Origin: Paulinella micropora
Lineage: Eukaryota; Cercozoa; Imbricatea; Euglyphida
Reading direction: 5' to 3'
Assembly: GCA_009731375.1 (NCBI GenBank)
Contig: BJOX01000313.1
Span: 188,089 to 214,075, forward strand
DNA length: 25,987 nucleotides
Position numbers and translations under genes: made by a program. Numbering within the stretch: the stretch's first letter is position 1; the number at the start of each line of letters is the position of its first letter. This document shows, one piece after another, positions 1 to 9,832 of the stretch. Below the pieces are notes generated by a model. The model searched no databases and had not been told where the DNA came from. It saw only the letters and a program-made list of their open reading frames with translations.

Positions 1-43
1 CATGTGCAGAAATGCATCAGCCATTGACAGAGAAGCACTATTA
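1..43 (+). repeat. Left copy of a 43-bp inverted repeat
   Basis: Positions 1-43 match the reverse complement of 14945-14987 at 38 of 43 positions by eye (mismatches at 13, 18, 19, 29 and 32). It begins CATGTGCAGAAA and both copies run into AT-rich DNA. The two copies face inward like terminal inverted repeats. The left copy touches the window edge, so its full length is unknown. Confidence 0.75.
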
Positions 44-93
44 TTATTATTATTATTATTTTTAATTCAAACACTCGTATTCATTTTTATCAG

Positions 94-269
94 GTAAGGA
101 TTTGTGAAAAGCTAGCTTTGCTATGGGGCAACGAGGCCAGACGGGCAGAAGATTTCGCTCACGTCTACAATACTTGCCTGGGAGAATCGTTTCACGCACA
201 ACGAGGTATAATTTTAAATAATTACATTAATATAAATAGTAACATTTAATATTACTTTTCGTTTTTTTT

Positions 270-327
<58 letters not shown>

Positions 328-1064
328 NNNNNNNNNNNNNNNNNNNNNNNNNNNNNNNNNNNNNNNNNNNNNNNNNNNNNNNNNNNNNNNNNNNNNNNNN
401 NNNNNNNNNNNNNNNNNNNNNNNNNNNNNNNNNNNNNNNNNNNNNNNNNNNNNNNNNNNNNNNNTTTTTTTTAGTGTCTAGGTTAGACAAGAAGCAGCAC
501 GCACCGAAGGCGTTTGAATCAGTCACTGCGTGCACTGCTTTACACATCAACGAAGGGGCAGAGTTCAATTTAGAATTGATGTCTCGAGTGATAAAGGTGG
601 GACTTTGTGACCTGCCAGAGACAACAAGACAAGCAGTACAGAAATGGGCTGAAGAAGAGAGGAAGGATAGAAAGAGAAGGCAGCAAGAGAAAACAGTTAG
701 AGAAAGAAGGCAGAGAAAGAGAGAGAAGTATTGGAGACAACAACTTGGCAAGAAAGAAAACAACCCTAACTATCAGTACGGAGCAACCAAGATGAACGAG
801 AGTACATTACGAGAGATTCTGGGTCAGTTGAAAAAACGTAGAAAGAAGTATTCAACTGCACACCTTGACCAAGCAAGTGAAGCACCAGTAGTAGAGACAG
901 TGGAAGGTGACAGTAAAAACTTAAGAAAACGACGCAGGGACTTAAAAAAAATGTGGGAAGAAGGAAATAGAAACGGACTCAACCAATGTGATGTATGTGG
1001 TAAAGTGTTGTTGTCATCTTCAATCAAGAAGCGCAAGCAGAGTACAAGATGTAAGCAGAAGTAG
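94..1064 (+). CDS. Mutator-like transposase C-terminal part (two exons, partial)
   Basis: The first visible exon is 94-205 (acceptor TTTTTATCAG before it, donor G^GTATAA after it). The second is 475-1064, preceded by a long T tract ending TTAG. The phases fit: the last G of exon one plus TG makes a Val codon. Around the join the protein reads CLGESFHAQRV, then KKQHAPKAF, then CTALHINEG. This resembles the end of Mutator-like transposases, where an N-E-S-F-N segment is followed by a P-K segment and an A-x-x-x-F-N-E-G segment. The family call is inference from remembered pattern. The rest is a Lys/Arg/Glu-rich, probably coiled-coil stretch (about residues 90-150) and a C-terminal CDVCGK motif. 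Upstream exons are outside the window. An AATAAA lies 31 bp after the stop. It could instead be another transposon-derived or host protein. Confidence 0.55.
206..474 (+). other. Intron with poly-T tract and assembly gap (N 328-464)
   Basis: The intron opens GTATAATTTT and ends in a T run followed by AG. T tracts at 271-327 and 465-472 flank 137 Ns. The true tract length is unknown; any reading frame through it is an artefact. Confidence 0.7.
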
Positions 1065-1690
1065 TGATAGTAATCACTTATATAGGTATTACTGAATAAA
1101 ATGTCTTTTATTTTGTTTTGTTTTTTAAATTATTAGTATTGTTTTTTTTTTGCCACATTGAGTACACGTAACCACAAACAAACACTGCACGCATGCCAAG
1201 CAATGGTAAGGTTGAGTTGCTTGGGTTGTATGTGCTTGGGTTGTTTGTGAGGCGGACAGAAATCACGAAACACAGCAAACCAGCAAGAGAGAAGCGCGGC
1301 AAAAAACTGACACCACACAATGTATAGGCAGGCAAATTACGTAATTTTTAGCTTCAGTAACAAAGACACGATAGGACTGTTATATGTTATTTTATTTTTT
1401 GAATTGGCTGCCTGGTTTTGATGGAATGAAAGAGATGTTGAAGTTTTTTGAGTGGGAGTGTCGAGGGTGGGAAAATTAAGTAAAATGTGATAAGCAAGTT
1501 GAAAGTACTCAAATGCCTTTTTCACTGTTCTCATGGATGGGCCGGCCGAAAAGTCTAGCGAAGATTCTTCGTTTTTTGCGAACTGCCCCAAACCATACCG
1601 CACCCTTAACGTTACTAGTACTACTAGTACTAGTACTAGTGTTAAATAATGTTCCCACTTCTTTTCCGCATTTCTTTATTAAGAATGATG
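1065..1690. other. 3' flank of the transposase-like gene, no further gene seen
   Basis: An AATAAA at 1095-1100 is a plausible polyadenylation signal. At 1614-1640 there is a 27-bp run made of ACTAGT and ACT units, largely self-complementary. No supported coding region was found on either strand up to the 5' LTR. Confidence 0.5.
1687..1690. repeat. Target-site duplication GATG (left copy)
   Basis: GATG directly precedes the 5' LTR and recurs at 12389-12392 directly after the 3' LTR. If the LTR is taken to start one base later (GTAAC...), the duplication is 5 bp, GATGT; the shared T makes both readings possible. Confidence 0.75.
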
Positions 1691-2347
1691 TGTAACACCC
1701 ATTGGTTTTTACGCTATTGGTTTTCACGGGAATTCACTCTGGGAAGTGATTCCTTGTTATTAAATGTTTTTAAGATGAATTCTTATTACATTTCCGGTTT
1801 AGAATAATACTTCCGGTTTTAATGTTGTCTTAGCATTAAGGAATATGAGAACAAGCTTGGAAGCTTAAATCCCATAGAGCCTTGAAAACCTATATTTTAC
1901 ACTTAACCGTACACCGGAGTGGTGAAGGTCATTGTTGTAGCATCCATATTGAATAACCTCACATTAATAGCGTTAACCCGATCCTTTTATTGCGATTGTA
2001 GTAACCATTTAAAGTTATGGATTATTTTCATGGAAATTCCGTGAAATTTGGCCGTTTTTCCCGTGACTGGGAATTTATGGCTAAATAAGGGAAATTGCAC
2101 TTATGGGTTGTTGTTTTGACATTTGTGCAGGTTACGGACGTAACGCATCGTGTCAGATGACCCGTGTCAAAGGGACACTCCGTTGACAGCGGTTTTTCTC
2201 TTTGGCTTGTTGTTGGGGTTCAAATCTGGCTTCCCTTTCTACTCTTGAAGTGGAAGTAAGCCTTGAACCATTTGTGTTCAATTTTATTATTAAATTCCAA
2301 TTATTCTCTTTGAGCTCGTAAGGGTTAAGACGTCCGGTCTTAATACA
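1691..2347 (+). repeat. 5' LTR
   Basis: It starts TGTAACACCC and ends TTAATACA (TG...CA ends). It is 657 bp and aligns over its full length with the 3' LTR. I could not place a promoter or transcription start with confidence. Confidence 0.93.
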
Positions 2348-2349
2348 TT

Positions 2350-2364
2350 TGGAGTCCCATTGCC
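2350..2364 (+). promoter_or_regulatory. Candidate primer-binding site
   Basis: Two bases after the 5' LTR the sequence reads TGGAGTCCCATTGCC. TGG matches the complement of a tRNA CCA end, and a further ATCGAACTCG downstream resembles a T-arm complement. I could not assign the tRNA; a Gln-type end is only loosely similar. Confidence 0.4.
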
Positions 2365-2691
2365 TTTATCGAACTCGAAAAAGAATGTTTTTTTGGAATT
2401 GGAACGACGCACTCAAGGGGGACAAGCTCAGTCACTGTTGTTGACTATGTCTTGGGGAGAGTGTCAAGTGGCTTCTCGACAATCAGTACTCAGTACTGGT
2501 TGTGTGGGATAGTGCTTGCAGTTGTATCTGTAAAGGGAAAATACAGGTGGTAAGGGGGGTTTTGTAGATCATAAGGGAAGGACCCTGATCTAGGGCCCAA
2601 GGAACAGCAACAGTTTTTGGAACACTTTGTCCCTTTGGCAAGTAAGTACAAATACAGGGAAAGGGATAAGGAGGTTTACGATGTGGTGAAA
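2365..2691 (+). other. Retrotransposon 5' leader
   Basis: This stretch between the possible primer-binding site and the first Met codon of gag contains stops in the gag frame (2551 and 2572). The gag frame is open from 2575 but has no ATG before 2692. Its function is inferred from position. Confidence 0.5.
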
Positions 2692-4617
2692 ATGGAGAGC
2701 AGTGATTTGGCAAAATGGGGGTTCGATCAACCCACCTTTGCCATCACAGGCTATTCACCTAGTGAACCTAAATTGAAAACTTTGAAGCCCATCCTGATAA
2801 GGAGGATGATGGCGAGGATGTTCGTGTCCTTGCACTTCCATGAACTGCAGATGGTGGGTCATTCAAGGTTTGAGAATTCGGATGACGAATACTTTCCGAC
2901 TCCTATCCCTTCTGAACAATTTGATGTCATGTTCCTAATGACGGGGATGGAATCTGACAACAGTTGGAAGGAGGAATGGTGTGGGAGTGTCAGGACAGAC
3001 CCCACCAAGCCGGAAGCTTTTGATGGGGCATTGGCAGATGCTTTCTTCAAAGGCGAGGTATGGTCAATGGTGGCTAATGCCTTCTCCAAAGCGGTGAAGA
3101 ATTGGGAATCCGCAAAGGAGAAATTGAAGGAAGCAAGGTGGATGAGGGATACCAAGGTGTGGGGGAAGAAGACACCAGCCACTTTGGATTTGGTCCACGT
3201 GGAAGGCTTCATGCAGAAATTGGAGCTAATGTCGACCAAGGAGACGGTGGAAATCCATGCCGTCAGGAGCCTGCGTGATCAGCTGAGGGAAGCTGATACA
3301 GCTGCAATGGCACAGACTTTGGTTGTTACTGCTGCGGCTACGGTGGTAGATCCTAATCTGTCGGCGATTGCCAGGGAACAGGCTCATGAAAACATATACC
3401 GATTTCTCTTGTACCTCGTGGAGGTCGTCAAGGCCATTGAGGTTTGCGTTGGAAAATACGCAGGGTGGGAAGAGAGATATGCGGTGATGAAGAAAAGGGA
3501 GGAGGACGATCCCACGGACCCGGGGGAACGATATAATCAGGAGAGGAAGAGGATGAACTTATTCCTCGCCAAGTTCTTAACTGAGACATTTCAACCCGGG
3601 ACGAAAGGGAATAAAATTCCGACGATATGGTTTACCCGACAGGTGAACTCGGCGTCGTATATGAACTCCCCTTGGTTGCGTAAGGCGATCAATTCTCTCT
3701 GCAGGTTGATGGAAGAGAATAATTTCGAGTCGCCAATGACCTTAGTGGATATTCTCCGACAGTGCACGGATACGGATTTGATGGAGCACTTTACGGTGGA
3801 GAATATCACAAGGGGGATGTCAAGGGAGAGTGCACATCGCGATGTGTACGGGGACACAGGGTCGATTAAACCTTCCAAGACTCATGCGATGATGCATGCT
3901 CTCATTGAGTTGCTCGTCACTCACGGAAGTCATTGGGATTCGACTAGTGAGGCTATGCTAACCGGACACATTTCAACTGTGATTGGGAATGCGTTGGCAT
4001 TGACTGTCAAGAAACCGGTGAGGGTCAAGGGGGAATTTATGGAAGCGTTGGAAAATCTCAAGAAGAACAACGCGTTCTTCATGAGCGCCAAACGCTTCAT
4101 CAGACACGTGCTGGCAAGGATCTATCAACACGATCCGTGTGTCTATCGGGCCATAATAAAAGCATGGCCGGGGAACAAATGGGCGGATATGATCCCGGAC
4201 AACGTGGATTTCACTACGGATCAATCCCCTGCATGGAAGAACTTTGCTAACTTATATGCGTCCGGTAGGGACATGTGGAAAGACTTCCTAGTCGCTGTAA
4301 GGGCGTGGGAAGACACGTTGGTCACCCCCGGCGGGCTAAAGGCTTTAGCGGCGGTGGCCAGGGGCCAGCTGGAGGAGGGAAAAGAGGCCAAGGCGTTTGC
4401 TATCCAAGCGGGATCAGGCACCGCGAGGCGTCGGATCCCCAAGGCAAAGAAGGGAGGCTATGGGAAGCAAAGTAAGAGGGAAGTAGTGGAGAAGGAGGAG
4501 GCAGAAGAAAGCGATGAGCGTATTCTTCCCCCGACGGCCACTAAGCCGAAGAAGGCTGCCACTCCCTACCAGGCCACTCCCTACCAGGCCAAGAAGGTTC
4601 GGCTTTGCTGGGACTAA
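2692..4617 (+). CDS. Gag-like structural protein
   Basis: The open frame runs from 2575 to a TAA at 4615-4617; the first ATG is 2692, giving about 641 residues. By position, first ORF after the leader, it should be Gag, the particle-forming protein. I recognise no conserved domain in the first 550 residues, which look globular and helical. The tail is Lys/Arg/Glu-rich and includes a 15-bp tandem duplication (4558-4587, ATPYQ repeated). The stop falls just after RLCWD. The same frame stays open after it (FKGYKCPRK, then an RG-rich box), so the original protein probably ran further into a nucleic-acid-binding tail. This is the only long part of the element with no break. Confidence 0.75.
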   Translation: MESSDLAKWGFDQPTFAITGYSPSEPKLKTLKPILIRRMMARMFVSLHFHELQMVGHSRFENSDDEYFPTPIPSEQFDVMFLMTGMESDNSWKEEWCGSVRTDPTKPEAFDGALADAFFKGEVWSMVANAFSKAVKNWESAKEKLKEARWMRDTKVWGKKTPATLDLVHVEGFMQKLELMSTKETVEIHAVRSLRDQLREADTAAMAQTLVVTAAATVVDPNLSAIAREQAHENIYRFLLYLVEVVKAIEVCVGKYAGWEERYAVMKKREEDDPTDPGERYNQERKRMNLFLAKFLTETFQPGTKGNKIPTIWFTRQVNSASYMNSPWLRKAINSLCRLMEENNFESPMTLVDILRQCTDTDLMEHFTVENITRGMSRESAHRDVYGDTGSIKPSKTHAMMHALIELLVTHGSHWDSTSEAMLTGHISTVIGNALALTVKKPVRVKGEFMEALENLKKNNAFFMSAKRFIRHVLARIYQHDPCVYRAIIKAWPGNKWADMIPDNVDFTTDQSPAWKNFANLYASGRDMWKDFLVAVRAWEDTLVTPGGLKALAAVARGQLEEGKEAKAFAIQAGSGTARRRIPKAKKGGYGKQSKREVVEKEEAEESDERILPPTATKPKKAATPYQATPYQAKKVRLCWD

Positions 4618-5105
4618 TATTACTTCAAGGGCTATAAATGCCCGAGGAAGGCAAACTACCCAGGCCTTCACTCTGATCAGGACATGGATTGGAGGGCCCT
4701 GGAAGCGTCGTTGAAGGGGGAGAACGAGGGCTCCAAGTTATGGGTGGCTGTAAGGTTCATCCGGGAAAGGGGCCAGCTGACGATCAAGGATCAGCAAGTT
4801 CGGCATCTGGTCAGAGATCGCTTGAACACGTTCGATGCTGCGACCACGTCCATGCGGGAAGCTGGGGTTGGTGGTCGTGGGAGACGTGGAGGCCATGGAG
4901 GGAAAGGCGGCTTCAGGGGCAAGAAGCGCTTTAGAAAGTGAGGATCTTCCCGGCCGTTCAAGAAGGCGAAGGTGGCAGCAGCTTCCGTAGTGGAAGTGGA
5001 AGAGGAAGAAGAGGTGGAAGTCTCCGAAATGGGAGGGTACGAAACTCGAGGTGGTACGGCCCGAGATAGGGATAACTGTGTGTGTGTGTGGGGGGGGGGG
5101 GGGGG
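4618..5105 (+). pseudogene. Gag tail downstream of the in-frame stop
   Basis: The gag frame continues after TAA 4615-4617 to a TGA at 4939-4941, then on to the gap at 5106. The first piece holds a Cys-containing segment (GYKCPRK) and an RG-rich stretch (GRGRRGGHGGKGGFRGKK), typical of RNA-binding Gag tails. The second is acidic (EVEEEEEVEVSE). It ends in a TG repeat that becomes a G run at the gap. Two stops in one otherwise protein-like frame suggest decay; readthrough cannot be excluded. Confidence 0.6.
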
Positions 5106-5115
5106 NNNNNNNNNN
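5106..5115. other. Assembly gap, 10 N
   Basis: Ten Ns follow a (TG)n-then-poly-G run (5078-5105). Ten is probably a placeholder, so the reading-frame relation across it is unknown. Confidence 0.9.
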
Positions 5116-5639
5116 TTTCACCCCCGACGACTTGGAATAAGCCTGGTAGGCGGGAAGTCAAGTCGGAATCCACAGGTAACCTTTCTCACAGGGGTCAGCA
5201 TTTGACTAATGCAATGGATGGTTCTGTGATGCAGGTAACGATTGAACGGGACAAGCGGGGTAACAACGTAGGGGCAGGGGGGTCTGACAAGGCCAGGCAA
5301 GTTAATATGTTAAATAAACAAGTTGTTGCTACCGCACCGCGACAGTCGGATCCTACTCTGAAAATTTTACCGGTCCCGACGGTTAGGTTTAAAAAGAAAG
5401 TTTCTATCATCCCGGAGCCCGATTGGGAGGCTAAGCCAGTACCGGTACGGGTGAGGAAGATTAAACCGGGAAAGAAAAACGGCGACGGGTTTAAAAGCCG
5501 GAGGGAAACAGACTACTGCTTTTGGTGAAGGCTTCATCAGCAGCGGGCTGTCGGATCGGAAGGATTTTAATAACAGTTTTGTTCTTTTGTCTGACCTAAA
5601 GGAACGCCTGGAGGCTATTGAGATGCCGGAGCACGCGTT
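5116..5639 (+). pseudogene. Gag-pol linker, broken frame
   Basis: After the gap a basic, Pro-rich frame (KILPVPTVRFKKKVSIIPEP, then VRKIKPGKKNGDG) runs to a TGA at 5526-5528. The protein-like frame then shifts by one (SGLSDRKDFNNSF, then LKERLEAIEMPEHAL) up to about 5640, where it shifts back to the protease frame. It appears to be a linker before protease with no recognised domain. Confidence 0.5.
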
Positions 5640-7745
5640 ATGCATTACTCAGGTCTACTGCGTGTGGATCTGGAAAGTACATGCGATGTTGCCAATGATA
5701 CGTTGGCTAACATTAATATCGCGGGTGCGGATTTCATAACGTCCAATCGGGCGTGGTTGGATAAACATATGTTGCCGGTTAAGGGAAGCATAGAAGGGGT
5801 TAATGGGAAGGCGAAGGCGGAGGTTACGGGGACGATGGTTTTAACCATTGAACTCTACTCAGGTAAGTCCTTCGATATCCAATTCTATGTCTGTCCGGAG
5901 TATTCGGGAGGGTTGCTGATTGGGTTCAAGCAGCTCAACAGGATGAATACGTTGATTGATTGCTGGTCGGGTTTAGTGCACTATGGCATTAGTGACGATG
6001 ACGCGGAAGATATGGTGAGGGGGCGGGCAGCCGTTCCTCTCTTCCACACGGATACTTACGCGGTGTCATATAATAAACTTGGCAAGGGGGGTGTCGGTGA
6101 CTCGCAGGCCATTGCGCGAAGCGCAAGGGTGCAGTTGGTCATACCGAAGCCTTATCAACACCCGGCGTTGGACAATTATTACAAGGATTTTCAGCCGGAG
6201 TACCGCGGGCTAGCGGGAAAGGCTAAGAACATTGTTCGACGTTGGGAAAGGGCAACAGTGGAGGACTTAATTCAGGGCCGGTGTGTCCATATTATGGCCT
6301 GCACTTTGGAGGAACATAACATGGAAATGGAGGCTGGGATGGATAGGTTCAGGGATGGGAAGAAGGGGCCTTATGTGTTCCTTCAGAACCAATATTGCTT
6401 CCATGCTAAGGCATCACAGGCCAATAGGCCGTTGTTTGAGCCGTTGGTATCGGTGCGGATTCCGACGGGGGGGACGGAGGATGAGGTAATGGATTTCGTG
6501 GGGGGCATATGGGGTGATAAACCTCTTGGTCCGCGGAATTCGGGAGAGACGGCGAAGTTGCTCACAAAGTTTTTTGAGGGTGACAAACCGTTCTCTATTA
6601 TCCTGCCGTTCCACGACAAGGCGCTATGGGCGGATGAGGTTTTGGACCGGATGGTCGATCACCCAATCCCGGTGCCGTCTAGGAAGCAGCATCTGGTTCT
6701 GGCTTGCAGATTAGGCACTAGGGCACAGGGGATGACGTATCGGAACTCGCTCAAGGGGTGTCATCTTCAGAAGATACGTGAGCAGGCATTTACCTGCTTC
6801 ACGGTGTTCTTTACGAAGAAGGCACCTATTCAGTACGCCTTGATTCTAGATCGTATGGCGAATCTGGGTAAGTGGGATGAGTTTCCGGAAGTCAAGTACC
6901 ACCAGAAGGAAGTGGAGATGCCCTCCGAGGATGGCTTGGTGAAGGATGCGTGGACGGACATGGCGGAGGCGCCCGAACTGAAAAGTCGGAAGGACGCCCA
7001 GTCATGGGAAGAGAGGATGGCTCAAATGCGGGCGGATTGGAAGGGAAGTGAGGAAGATCTGAAAAGCCTACAGGAAGTAATGGCTAGGGAAAAAGAGATC
7101 TTTGATCCGCCTAGACCGGGCACGGTCAAGCATGAGGCTCATCTCAGGAAGGGGATGAATATCACGCATGCCTCTAGGAGGTCTAGTCTGGGCCGGAGGG
7201 AGGAGAGCATAGCCCAGGAGAAGGCGGAGGAACTACAGGATGATTTCACGGAGTTTTCGGACTCCCCGATTTCGTCTCATGTACGGATGGTTCCAAAGCC
7301 GGACGGGGCACTGAGATTTTGTGTGAATTACTATCGGGCGAACAAAATCATAGAAGGAGAGCGATACCCGCTTCCTAAGATTGATGGTTGTATGCGCAAG
7401 TTAAAACACGCGAAATATTACTCGGTGTTGAATTTGAAAAATGGGTTCTGGCAGATCCCGCTCAATAGGAAGAGCAGGTGGCTTATCGCGTTTGTGGTGG
7501 GCATGACGCTATACCAATGGAAGGTATTGCCGATGGGTCTGAGGAACTCGCCGGGCATATTTCAGGCAGAAATCCAGAAAATGCTTGGTCGACAGTTTGA
7601 GGATGGGAGGGCAGGTGGGTTTATGGAGAAACATGGACAGAAAGCGGAGGATTGTGCTTTCTGTTACATAGATGATATCATTATCTACTCGAATACCATG
7701 GAGGAACATCTGGCCCACATATCCAGGACGTTTTCCGACGGGTGA
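5640..7745 (+). pseudogene. pol: Pol: aspartic protease and reverse transcriptase (first part)
   Basis: One open frame. The N-terminal region (about residues 15-115) matches a retroviral-type aspartic protease fold: a DTLANINIAG segment where DSGA/DTGA is expected, and later GGLLIGFKQLNRMNTLIDCW. The Gly of the active-site triplet is Leu (codon 5703-5705). A linker of about 400 residues follows. RT begins about 7263 (VRMVPKPDGALRF), with RYPLPKID, motif A VLNLKNGFWQI, PMGLRNSPGIFQ and the YIDD box (7665-7676). The first catalytic Asp of motif A is Asn (7431-7433), so polymerase activity should be lost. A frameshift near 7717-7725 moves the true frame away just after YIDD, and this frame ends 20 residues later. 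An ATG opens the segment, but it was probably translated as part of Gag-Pol. Confidence 0.9.
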
Positions 7746-9187
7746 GAGAGTTTGGTCTCAAGGTGAACCTGGCTAAGTGTCAGTTTGCCACCCGACAGGT
7801 GACGTACTTGGGATATGATATATCGAACGGCACGGTTGCGATCGCGGCTAAGAAAAGGGAGGCTGTGGACGGGATTAAGCGGCCTCAGACGCGGTCGGAG
7901 TTGTTCTCCTTTATTGCGTTGGCGCAATATTATAGTCAGTTCTTTCCGAATTGATCGGACACGGTTAAACCGTTGCGGGAGCTGTACTTGAAGGGCGATA
8001 TGAGGGAATGGAAGCCTAAACAGGAGGAGACGTTCGAGTTCATTAAAGAAATGTTAACTCGTGATCCCAAGTTCAATAAGGACTGCATCTTGATGATGCC
8101 GGATGTTGACAAACAGTATGTGCTAGACACCGATGCGTCTAAGTACGCGGTCGGGGCGGTGTTACAGCAGTACGATAGTCACGGAGTCCTGAGGCCGATT
8201 ATGTATTTGAGCCGGAAGCTCAATAAGGCCGAACAGAACTACTGTACGAGGCAGAGGGAGGCCTTGGCGGTGGTCTGGTCCTTTATAAGGCTCAGGGAGT
8301 ACTTGTGGGGGTCACTGGATATCGTTGTAAGGACGGATCATCAGAACCTTCTATGGTTAATGACGAATGATTGCACGGGCCGGTTGGCCAGATGGCAGGC
8401 TTTGCTATCGTGCTATGACTTCACCGTCAAATATCTGAAGATTGTCGCCGACTCATTATCTAGGGTCAATTACTCCACGCCATCCGCGTGTCTAGCTGCT
8501 ATGCAGCAGATGGATGAGTTTGAGGATTTGGCTCTGAGGAAGGACATGAAGGATGTCTTACCGGCGAATATGATATTCTATGCCAATAAGGCTCACCCGG
8601 GGGCTAGCCGGAAGGAGCCTAAGCTGGTGGAAGCTAAGAGGGCGGAATATAGGAGAGTCATGACGGCTCAGTTGGAACGGGAAGTAGGCCGAGCGGAGTG
8701 CTGTGACGAGCACTTTGCGGAGGAGGCCATGCAACGCCTTAAGGAGTACGAGGCCGATAAGGCCGCGATGCGGGATAAGGATAAGGTGGAGCATGAGTGC
8801 TACTGTTGCCAGGCACATGCGGCACCGGCCGTCCGCACCTACGTGGAAGACCCGGGCGTGGAGACGGCCCTCGAGACAGAGAAGACCTCAGCCGAGCCGG
8901 TGGAGGCTGCGGAGAGGTTGGGGCCGGATTCCAGGCTTTATGAGGGCGTCCAGGTAGAGGTGCGCATTGCATCTATGGAGGCTTGGAGACAATGCCAGAG
9001 GACCGACGAGGAGTACAAGGACTTGATCCAGTACTTCTTGGCGGAAGATGAGCTGTTGCTGACGGATAGGATCCGGACACAGCTCAAGACGTTGGCATGG
9101 CGGGATGGCCTCTTATGGTACAAAGGCAAGGCGGCAGAGACGGCCAATAACCGGAGAGGTGGGTTTTATGGGTCCCGGCCAAACTGA
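7742..9187 (+). pseudogene. pol: Pol: RT thumb and RNase H
   Basis: The frame after the break reads GLKVNLAKCQFATRQVTYLG, the RT end, and YYSQFFPN followed by an in-frame TGA at 7952-7954, where this motif normally continues SD..KPL, as it does here after the stop. RNase H spans about 8110-8480: TDAS (Asp), REALAVV (Glu), RTDHQNL (Asp) and VADSLSR (Asp) are all present. Just before VADSLSR the usual G-K-x-N is missing, suggesting a small in-frame deletion. A charged linker follows with WRDGLLWYKG, the lead-in to integrase. Near 9150-9160 the frame shifts by one and this reading ends at 9187. Confidence 0.9.
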
Positions 9188-9681
9188 GACAGATGATTTA
9201 CGTGGCGTCGCACGTGGTCCCGTTGGTTAATCACCCGGGGGTGCAGAGGACGCAGTGGATTATCAAAAGGAGTTTCTGGTGGGAGGGGATGGATCGGTTT
9301 GTGAAGGAAAGAGTCAAAGGCTGTACGACCTGTCTGATGAACAAGAGGGTCCCGATGGAGGGAAAGATCCCGGTGGGAAAATTTACATTGCTGGAAAGGC
9401 TCTTTGAGTTCCTGCATGTAGACCACGTGGGACCATTGCCGCTGGTGGGGCCGGCGAAGGATAAATTCTTGTTGACGGTCATCGACAGGGCGAGCAATTA
9501 CGTATGGGCGATCCCGGTGCCAGACACAACGGCGGAGACGACAGCCAGGGAGCTGATCGATCGAGTCCTGTGTATGGTGGGGGTCCCGAAGACGATATGC
9601 TCGGATAAGGCTCGCAAAGTTCTACGGGGTTCACTGGCAGTATGTAACGCCATACAACCCGAGGGCAAATGGCAAGCTTGA
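9157..9681 (+). pseudogene. pol: Pol: integrase zinc-binding domain and first part of catalytic core
   Basis: The frame carries PAKLRQMI, then the HHCC zinc-binding pattern (SHVVPLVNHPG followed by CTTC), FWWEGMD, and the catalytic core with its first Asp in LHVDHVGPLP and second Asp in ICSDKA. At about 9612-9618 a deletion shifts the frame and this reading runs out at 9681. The protein would join retrotransposon cDNA to genomic DNA; this copy cannot. Confidence 0.9.
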
Positions 9682-9832
9682 GCGGATCCACAGACCACTC
9701 AAGTCGGCTCTGAGTGCCTACTGCAAGAAGAGTCAACTCTTGTGGAATGAGGTGGTCCCGAGCTTTGTGTTCGCAATGAATGCGATGCCATCGAAAGCCC
9801 TTGGGGCGGGGGCGGAGTGTAGATCCCCGTAG
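9617..9832 (+). pseudogene. pol: Pol: integrase core with catalytic Glu
   Basis: In a second frame the core continues KFYGVHWQYVTPYNPRANGK then LER, where E is the third catalytic residue. Counting across the break, the second Asp and this Glu are only 24 residues apart instead of the usual about 35, so roughly 11 codons plus a frameshift are missing near 9612-9618. The frame ends at TAG 9830-9832, exactly where the family has S-P-Y before QVVFGQEP. Confidence 0.85.

Noticed and set aside
227-763. Minus-strand frame across the 328-464 gap
   Set aside because: It depends on Ns and poly-A/T and is antisense to the transposase-like exon.
2617-2691. Gag start at TTG 2617
   Set aside because: A non-ATG start is unlikely in a eukaryotic element; the first in-frame ATG is 2692.
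7700-7760. Programmed ribosomal frameshift inside RT
   Set aside because: The position just after YIDD makes no sense for expression control, and nearby lesions indicate decay.
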